Shown: positions 58,755-64,000 of the stretch, one piece after another | How positions within the stretch are numbered: position 1 is the first letter of the stretch | How the letters are laid out: the number at the start of each line of letters is the position of its first letter | Assembly: GCA_020635015.1 (NCBI GenBank) | Contig: JACKAP010000007.1 | Location: 62,001-126,000, forward strand | Reading direction: 5' to 3' | DNA from: Calditrichia bacterium | Lineage (GTDB): Bacteria; Calditrichota; Calditrichia; RBG-13-44-9; J075 | Length of the DNA: 64,000 bases | Translations under genes and position numbers: made by a program | Notes under the pieces: generated by a model | Databases searched by the model: none | The model's input: the letters and a program-made list of their open reading frames with translations, nothing else | What the model was told of the DNA's origin: nothing

Positions 58755-60640
58755 TCATTTCTTCTTCCGGCTGCGCGCCTTACTTTTGCCGGGGGCTTCA
58801 GGCTTGCGAGACTTAGCCGCGGCCGGCTTCACGGCCTTGCCGTTGCTGGTCTGTGCGGCTGCGCTCTTCTTTTTGATCATCTTGGTCTGAACCATGCTGA
58901 GCAGGTTAAAAACCGCATAATAAAGATTCAACCCCGAGGGCAGCGAATAAAAGACGAAGATCAGGAAAACCGGCATAAAATAAACCAGGGCTTTCTGTTT
59001 CGGATCGGTCATGGTCATTTTCGACTGCCAGATCATGGTCAGGCCCATCAGGAACGGTAAGACGCTGAGATGATCGCCGATGACCGGAAGCGAAAAGCCC
59101 AGGGGCAGCATATCCGGCCGGGAAAGATCGTGAATCCACAGCGCAAACGGCTCCCCGCGCAACTGGATGGTGGAGCGGAACACGATAAAGAGCGCGAACA
59201 ACAGCGGCATCTGCAGCAACATCGGCAGGCAACCTCCCAGTGGATTGACCCCTCTTTCTTTATAGAGCTTCATGGTCTCGCGCTGCATCCGTTGCGGATC
59301 ATTCTTGTATTTCTCTTTCAGCTCCGTCATCAGCGGCTGCAACTCCTGCATGTGGCTCATCGATTCGTAGCTCTTCTTGGTCAGAGGATGCAACAGCAGC
59401 TTGATCAGGATTGAAAAGATAATGATCACCAGGCCGTAGTTGGGAATAAAGGTGCGGAGAAACTTAAACGAAGGCAGCACGATCCAGCGGCTGATCGGGC
59501 GGAAGATGCCTTCATACCAGTCCTTGTTCATCACCAGATTTTCCAGGTCCACTCCGTAGGGAGAAAGGGTGGAAATGTCCATCGGCCCCATGTAAACCGT
59601 AAAGGTATCCTGGCTGACTCCGCTCCGGTTGGGCGGAAAGGGCACCCCTAGCTTCGTGGTATAAGTTTTGGTGGTCACTTCGCCCACCTTGCCGGGATAG
59701 CCGGAAAGCGCTACCGTCAGATTCTCCCGCTGGTGCGGGATGATCGCGGCGAGGAAATATTTGGTGCGGATCGCGGTCCAGGAGGTCGTGCTGCCGGGAG
59801 GAAAGACTTCTTCCGGCTCATCGGAGATGTTGAGCTTTTCCAATTCGCCGTTCTGGTAGGCATAGGCAATGGCATAGCTGTAATCGTCCGTCAGGTTTTC
59901 TTCCGTCGCTTTCAGCCCGTTCTCCCATTTCAGGGAATACCAACTGTTGTCGATGTAGTCGCGCAGATTTTCGAAACGAATCACCAGATCAACCGCGTAA
60001 CGGTCGTAATAAAAAATATACTTTTGAACGATCCGGCCGTTTTCCACCGGCAGGTAAAATTCGATTTCCCGGGTCGGATTTGCCTCGTCAAGGGTAATGG
60101 TGGTGCCGTCGAGCAAATCCGTAAACATGGTATGCTTCGCCAATTCCACCGGCTTGCCGTTACGGTCGACAATCTCCACATCCAGACCGTTGGTCACCTC
60201 ATCGAGGTTTGGCTGCCCGGTCAGCAGCACTTCGTTGCCCAGCACCAGGTTCACCTTGCCGCGGTCTTTTCCGTCGGCATGAAATTCGTATTTCTTCAAT
60301 GTCCATTCAACCAACCGGGCGCCGGCGGCATTGGTGATCGTGGCTTTCAGAAATTGATTTTCCACGTGAATCTGCTTGATGGTGGAATCGGAGCGAATAT
60401 CCCCGTTGCGGGACGGCGGCAGGCGGCAACTTCGGGAGCCGGTTCGGCGGCGATTTCCGTTTCGGCAACCAGATCCGGCCGGGGGGTCTGTTCGCTGTCC
60501 GGCGTGGTGCCGGCCGCAGAATCCGGCCGCGCTTCCGACTGACGAATTTGCTCCGGGGGCATTTCCGGCTGGCTGATCCATAACCAGACGAAGGTCAGGA
60601 GTACAATTAGAATGATACCGGTGGTTGTGTTCTTATCCAT
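58755..60640 (-). CDS. yidC: Membrane protein insertase YidC (frameshifted in this sequence)
   Basis: From ATG 60640 the N-terminus reads MDKNTTTGIILIVLLTFVWL (first membrane helix) followed by a Pro/Glu-rich linker. Near 60410-60432 the frame breaks (apparently one base missing) and continues as SDSTIKQIHVENQFLKATIT with the periplasmic beta-domain. The conserved insertase core follows: NYGLVIIIFSILIKLLLHPL, then KYKNDPQRMQRETMKLYKE, GGCLPMLLQMPLLFALF and LPSGLNLYYAVFNLLSMVQT. A basic Lys/Arg-rich C-terminal tail (KSRKPEAPGKSKARSRKKK) probably binds ribosomes. The gene lies 8 bp after yidD. YidC inserts and folds inner-membrane proteins. Confidence 0.92.
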
Positions 60641-60648
60641 TGCGAATA

Positions 60649-60876
60649 CTAATCCTCGGTTAATTTTTCAGGAACCGGATCCACTCCGCCCTCATGAAAG
60701 GGGTGACACTTGCTGATCCGTTTAAGCGCCAGCCAACCGCCGCGAAAAACACCGTGACGGGAAACCGCTTCGATTGCGTAGTGGGAACAGGTGGGATAAA
60801 ATCGGCAGGACGGTGGGAACAGCGGCGATATCAAATTCTGATACAGCCGGATAACGGCGATAATTAAAAATTTCAT
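60649..60876 (-). CDS. yidD: Membrane protein insertion efficiency factor YidD
   Basis: This 75-residue peripheral membrane protein has an amphipathic N-terminus (MKFLIIAVIRLYQNLISPLF) and the family signature SCRFYPTCSHYAIEAVSRHG followed by GGWLALKRISKCHPFHEGG, with its three cysteines. YidD assists YidC. The start overlaps the rnpA stop by four bases (ATGA), so the two are coupled. The order rpmH-rnpA-yidD-yidC is widely conserved. Confidence 0.95.
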   Translation of the reverse strand: MKFLIIAVIRLYQNLISPLFPPSCRFYPTCSHYAIEAVSRHGVFRGGWLALKRISKCHPFHEGGVDPVPEKLTED

Positions 60877-61211
60877 CGTTGTTGTACCATTTGGCCGATT
60901 TCGCGCTCCAACCCGGCATAGTCAGCATTGAGCCGCTTGATCAGAAAAATCACTTTTTTACCACTGAACCAGGTAGGGTTTTTGCGGTAAATTTCGCGAA
61001 TCAGCCGTTTCATTTTGTTCCGCTGATATGCCTTGCCGATCCGTTTCGGGGTTAAAACCGCAACCCCGATCTCGGATGCGGTTCTGAGGTAAAGATTCAC
61101 TGTCGGCCCGGAGATTTTTTTTCCCCGGGACAGCAGGTATTTGATATCCCCGGACTTTTTGATCATGATTGAGCGGGGAAGTTTAAAACGCTTCGCGGGG
61201 CGATTATCCAC
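60873..61211 (-). CDS. rnpA: Ribonuclease P protein component
   Basis: This basic protein of 112 residues binds RNase P RNA and aids tRNA 5' processing. The conserved opening KRFKLPRSIMIKKSGDIKYL and the RNR-type motif KAYQRNKMKRLIREIYRKN are present. The GTG start at 61211 overlaps the rpmH end by eight bases and keeps the typical FKLPRS opening, so it is preferred over ATG 61166. The RNase P RNA gene is not in the window. Confidence 0.94.
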   Translation of the reverse strand: MDNRPAKRFKLPRSIMIKKSGDIKYLLSRGKKISGPTVNLYLRTASEIGVAVLTPKRIGKAYQRNKMKRLIREIYRKNPTWFSGKKVIFLIKRLNADYAGLEREIGQMVQQR

Positions 61212-61344
61212 TGACCGTTAATCTTTTTCGCCCCCGGGCACGGCGTGCCGCGATTACCTTGCGGCCGTTCTTGCTGGCCATGCGAGCCCGGAAACCGTGC
61301 TTGTTGCGGCGCTTCCGGTTATGCGGTTGAAAAGTTCTTTTCAT
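61204..61344 (-). CDS. rpmH: 50S ribosomal protein L34
   Basis: This 46-residue very basic protein reads MKRTFQPHNRKRRNKHGF at the start and RKVIAARRARGRKRL near the end, the standard L34 pattern. TTGGAGGAATAAAG provides a strong ribosome site and a promoter lies at 61383-61411. It is the first gene of the minus-strand string to mnmG. dnaA, often its divergent neighbour, is absent here. Instead a ParA-family gene starts upstream in the opposite direction. Confidence 0.96.
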   Translation of the reverse strand: MKRTFQPHNRKRRNKHGFRARMASKNGRKVIAARRARGRKRLTVSG

Positions 61345-61382
61345 CTTTATTCCTCCAATCGATTATTATTGTCGAGCCGATA

Positions 61383-61411
61383 AATAAAGCAAAAAAAATA
61401 CGCTATGTCAA
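61383..61411 (-). promoter_or_regulatory. Promoter of rpmH operon
   Basis: On the minus strand TTGACA (61411-61406) and TTTATT (61388-61383) are 17 bases apart, followed by the rpmH ribosome site about 20 bases later. The -35 is perfect and the -10 is moderate. Confidence 0.7.
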
Positions 61412-61455
61412 TGGATTTAGCGCAATTTTCCCAGGATAGCGGGGACATTAAGGCC

Positions 61456-61500
61456 GAATGGCACGCAGATTCCGCAGATTTGACAGATTTTCACAAAAAT
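61456..61500. repeat. CAGATT-type repeat end upstream of parA
   Basis: GGCACGCAGATTCCGCAGAT then TTGACAGATTTTCACA repeats CAGATT three times at 9-10 base spacing. It matches the element end at 10664-10725. The rest of the 61345-61666 gap holds the rpmH promoter, an ATATATATATA stretch near 61526, and a 26-codon frame from 61552 with a GGGGA ribosome site that I regard as weak. Confidence 0.6.
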
Positions 61501-61666
61501 TCTGAATCAGCCGGTTTTCGGTGAATATATATATAAATGAAGGGGACAATCATGATCCCTTACCGCATTGTCATATTTTTGGAGGCGAATGTTGAGAGAA
61601 AAAGCATTGCTTTATCTGGAAAAACGGGGTAATATTTACTTCCAACACAAATGCAGAGGCGGTTTC

Positions 61667-62659
61667 ATGGGGCAGACGGTATCATTCATCATTCAGAAAG
61701 GCGGATGCGGCAAAACCACCGCCACCGCCAATACCGCCAGCTATCTGGCCCTCCAGGGATACAGAGTGCTGGCAATCGACATGGACCCGCAGGGCAATCT
61801 TACTCAGCATTTCGGATACGACACCGACAACCTCGCCTATTCCCTGGTGCATCTCTTTACCGAAAAAAACAGCTTCGAGGAAGTGGTGCTCAAGCGGGAT
61901 GAACACCTGCATATTCTCCCCAATAATATCGAGATGACCTCGGTGGAGTTTTCGCTCTATAAATCCTTCTCCCGTGAATACATCCTCCGCGATGTGCTGG
62001 CCCCGGTGAGCAACGAGTACGATTTTATTCTGATCGATTGCCCGCCGAACCTGGGAATCCTTTCGGTCAACGCCCTGGTGGCCAGCACCGAGTTCATCCT
62101 GGTGGTCTCCCCGGAGTTTTTCCCGATGCGGGCCATTAAGCCGCTTTACGAAACTTATTTGATGGTCAAGAGCAAACTCAACCGCACCCTCAAGTTCAAG
62201 GGAGTGGTGATGAGCATGTGCGATTTCCGCACCCGCCATGCTCAGGAAGTGCGCAAAATTCTCGAAAAGAACTTTCCCCATAAATTATACAAATCCTACA
62301 TTCGCAACAGCGTCTCCCTGAAGGAAGCCTCCTCGCACGGCAAGAGCATCTTTGAATACGACGCCGCTTCTACCGGAGCCTTCGATTATCAGAATTTTGT
62401 GGAAGAATTTTTGCGCGACCATGCCGGTGCGCGCCAGAAAAAAGCTTTCTACGAAGCGCATTTTCATCAACTTCCCGCTCATGAGCAGGAAGAGATAATC
62501 CAGTTCGCTATGCAGAATCTCTCCAATTATAACCGCAGTCGCCTGGATTATCTCGAGGAGGAGCCGATCCTGAGAGAAGCTCTGCTCATTGAGCGCAATA
62601 AAATCCTGGAAAAACTGTTCCCATACCGCGAACACTCAACCGCAAATCAGCGCCCATGA
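61667..62659 (+). CDS. ParA/Soj-family chromosome-partition-type ATPase with C-terminal extension
   Basis: This deviant-Walker ATPase of about 330 residues begins MGQTVSFIIQKGGCGKTTAT, with KGGxGKTT including the signature Lys. The A' motif is VLAIDMDPQGNLTQHFG, the B motif FILIDCPPNLGILSVNAL. About 65 residues beyond the usual end (FYEAHFHQLPAHEQEEIIQF) form a charged helical tail. ATG 61667 after GAGGCGG gives the canonical start; ATG 61589 would add 26 residues. The next gene is not parB but a PorV-like barrel overlapping by four bases. It could segregate the nearby parS region or position an envelope complex. Confidence 0.87.
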   Translation: MGQTVSFIIQKGGCGKTTATANTASYLALQGYRVLAIDMDPQGNLTQHFGYDTDNLAYSLVHLFTEKNSFEEVVLKRDEHLHILPNNIEMTSVEFSLYKSFSREYILRDVLAPVSNEYDFILIDCPPNLGILSVNALVASTEFILVVSPEFFPMRAIKPLYETYLMVKSKLNRTLKFKGVVMSMCDFRTRHAQEVRKILEKNFPHKLYKSYIRNSVSLKEASSHGKSIFEYDAASTGAFDYQNFVEEFLRDHAGARQKKAFYEAHFHQLPAHEQEEIIQFAMQNLSNYNRSRLDYLEEEPILREALLIERNKILEKLFPYREHSTANQRP

Positions 62660-63472
62660 AGGTTCTTGCGCTTGTCTCGCTACTGGCGATCTGGATTCAA
62701 CCGCTCTATGGAGGATTCGACTATCCGGCATACAGCGCTCGGAATGCCGGGCTGGGTAACAGCTACCTGGCCGGCGGGGAGATCCGCGACGGTTTTTTGC
62801 TCAATCCGGCGCTATCGGCACTGAGCACGGGAAGCTATGCTGCGCTTAATTATGCGAACCTGTACGGAATGAGCGAATTGCAGTTTGCCAATGGAATTGC
62901 CCTCCTTCCTTATAACCGCGGCAGCATCGGACTGGCAGTGCAAACGCTTGGCAGCGGGATCTATCGCGAAAGCCAGCTAACAATAAACACCGCTAAAGCA
63001 TTTTATAACAGACACTTATCTATTGGAATTTCATTACATTACTATCATGTCACGGCCGAAGGTTATGCGCAGACTGCTTCCTGGGGACTCGATGCCGGAT
63101 TTCGTTACCGGATCCAGGATCGTTTATATATTGCCGGAACCCTGAGCAACATCAACCAACCGGGTTTATATGGTCATGCAGAGGAGATTCCCCAGATTGC
63201 TGAGGCGGGTGTTGCCTACGTGCCTCCCGGAAATATCCGCTTACCTGGCGGTTCGGAAAGATAGCTGGCATGCCCCGGAAATTTCTCTGGGCGCATCCTG
63301 CCGGATTTATGAACAGCTGGAAATTTTAAGCGGCTATTCTTCCGCCTCGGCAATGCCGTCGCTGGGCATCGTGCTGGATGCCTTCGGCGTGGAGGCCAGC
63401 TATGCCGTACAACACCATTTTGACCTGGGGCCGACCCACTACATCGGGCTGGCCTTTCATCCCCGTTCATAA
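62656..63472 (+). CDS. PorV/PorQ-like outer-membrane barrel protein (frameshifted in this sequence)
   Basis: The signal peptide (MKVLALVSLLAIWIQPLYGG) is followed by YPAYSARNAGLGNSYLAGGE and FLLNPALSALSTGSYAALNY, then LYGMSELQFANGIALL. This is the hallmark start of PorV/PorQ/UPF0164-type barrels, which take part in T9SS or related outer-membrane functions. The frame stops early at 63264, but after dropping one C from the CCC at 63226-63228 it continues as EISAYLAVRKDSW to LGPTHYIGLAFHPRS at 63472. The full protein is thus about 270 residues. The ATG overlaps the ParA stop (ATGA), so the two are coupled. Confidence 0.75.
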
Positions 63473-63500
63473 CTGAATCGATCTGATGGCTTCGACAGGT

Positions 63501-64000
63501 ATGCGTCAAATTTTTCTGACCTTTCTGCTGCTGGCGGTTCCGCTGGCGGCGCAAAAGGATTCTCCTTCTGCCGCCGATAACCAGCGTAAACTGCAGCAGA
63601 TCCGCCGGGAGATTGCCGACCTGCAGACACAACTGGAAAAATCGGCCTCTTCGCTGAAGTCCTATCTGGCGGATCTGAAAATTATCGACCAGCAGACCAG
63701 CCTGCAGCAGGAGGCGCTGCGAGTGCTGCGCGGGGAGATCGAGCGGAACAAGCACGAGATCGTCTCCCTCACCGGACAAATCGCCACCCTGGAAAATCAG
63801 ATTGCTTCGCTGAAAGCAATTTTCAAGAAACAAATCCTGTTCAGCTACAAATACCAGCGGGGCAGCGAGTTGGAGTGGATCCTGGGAGCGGAGAACATGA
63901 ACCAGGCGCTGCTGCGCTACCGCTATTTTCAGACCATTTCGGAAAACGTCCGAAGGATCTATCAGCGCCTGCAGGAAAAGCATCAGACCCTGAACGCGCT
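63501..64000 (+). CDS. EnvC/murein-hydrolase-activator-like coiled-coil protein (3' end outside window)
   Basis: The frame is open to the right edge. A signal peptide (MRQIFLTFLLLAVPLAAQ) leads into a long coiled coil: QRKLQQIRREIADLQTQLEK, VLRGEIERNKHEIVSLTGQI, NQIASLKAIFKKQILFSYKY. The pattern KKQ..FSYKYQ...ELEWILGA..MNQALLRYRYF is typical of EnvC-like proteins, whose C-terminus (not visible here) is a LytM/M23 domain that activates amidases at septation. An ATG at 63486 is an alternative start. It follows the PorV-like gene by 28 bp and may share its operon with parA. Confidence 0.82.
   Translation, partial: MRQIFLTFLLLAVPLAAQKDSPSAADNQRKLQQIRREIADLQTQLEKSASSLKSYLADLKIIDQQTSLQQEALRVLRGEIERNKHEIVSLTGQIATLENQIASLKAIFKKQILFSYKYQRGSELEWILGAENMNQALLRYRYFQTISENVRRIYQRLQEKHQTLNA

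Noticed and set aside
61204..61580. Replication origin (oriC) next to rpmH
   Set aside because: Only one near-match to a DnaA box (TTATCCACT) was found, and dnaA is absent; parS sites indicate proximity but not the origin itself.
61552..61632. 26-codon frame before parA with a GGGGA ribosome site
   Set aside because: Too short and featureless, and overlapping an alternative parA start; not enough to call a gene.

Overview
The window is a GC-rich bacterial chromosome segment, densely coding on both strands. It most likely comes from an uncultured lineage of the FCB superphylum (Calditrichota/KSB1-like or a neighbour). This placement is inferred from a type IX secretion (T9SS) C-terminal sorting domain on a secreted protease, a PorV/PorQ-like outer-membrane barrel, HflKC, a tail-specific protease and many FCB-style envelope genes. 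No rRNA, tRNA, CRISPR array or recognisable transposase gene is visible.

Layout. 1-6.1 kb: two tandem sensor histidine kinases, a SatD-family protein, a CPBP protease and an SpoU rRNA methylase. 6.3-13 kb: an ABC-F ATPase, hflK-hflC, and a sigma-54 activator whose N-terminal third looks like a degenerate glutamyl-tRNA reductase. 13-20.7 kb: a DUF547 protein and a glycosyltransferase run (CesA-like GT2, GT-C, DPM-synthase-like GT2, DUF2064 transferase), followed by a radical SAM enzyme overlapping a metallophosphoesterase that lacks its first metal-binding motif. 20.9-32.6 kb: an OprO/P-type porin, an SSS symporter, an ECF sigma factor with a short anti-sigma factor, a TraB-family protein, an EamA transporter, a tail-specific protease, a geranylgeranyl-reductase-like flavoprotein and a GNAT enzyme. 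32.7-41.1 kb: a complete carotenoid operon on the minus strand, controlled by a divergent CarH-type B12-binding regulator at 41.3 kb. 42.3-55 kb: ribA, a T9SS-exported serine protease, a macrodomain protein, an M14 carboxypeptidase, an RlmL-like methylase, nudC, a truncated solute-binding-protein remnant and an EgtD-type methyltransferase. 55.2-64 kb: an origin-proximal block (mnmG, mnmE, yidC, yidD, rnpA, rpmH on the minus strand) with four parS sites around mnmG. On the plus strand there follow a ParA-family ATPase, a PorV-like barrel and an EnvC-like protein cut by the window edge.

How the genes work together. The carotenoid genes predict a monocyclic, ketolated, 1'-hydroxylated, 3',4'-desaturated carotenoid that is glycosylated and acylated, probably induced by light through CarH. 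The glycosyltransferase/radical SAM block looks like a small-molecule or surface-glycoconjugate pathway of unknown product. The rpmH-rnpA-yidD-yidC-mnmE-mnmG string with parS sites marks the neighbourhood of the replication origin.

The most striking feature at genome scale is the intergenic DNA. Most gaps hold short-period arrays (7-mers, 8-mers and roughly 10-mers), usually arranged as inverted pairs that fold into long imperfect hairpins, often with palindromic cores. Several families recur in opposite orientations, and some intrude into gene ends or coding sequence. Three genes in the last 6 kb (mnmE, yidC, porV-like) carry single frameshifts, which may be sequence errors.
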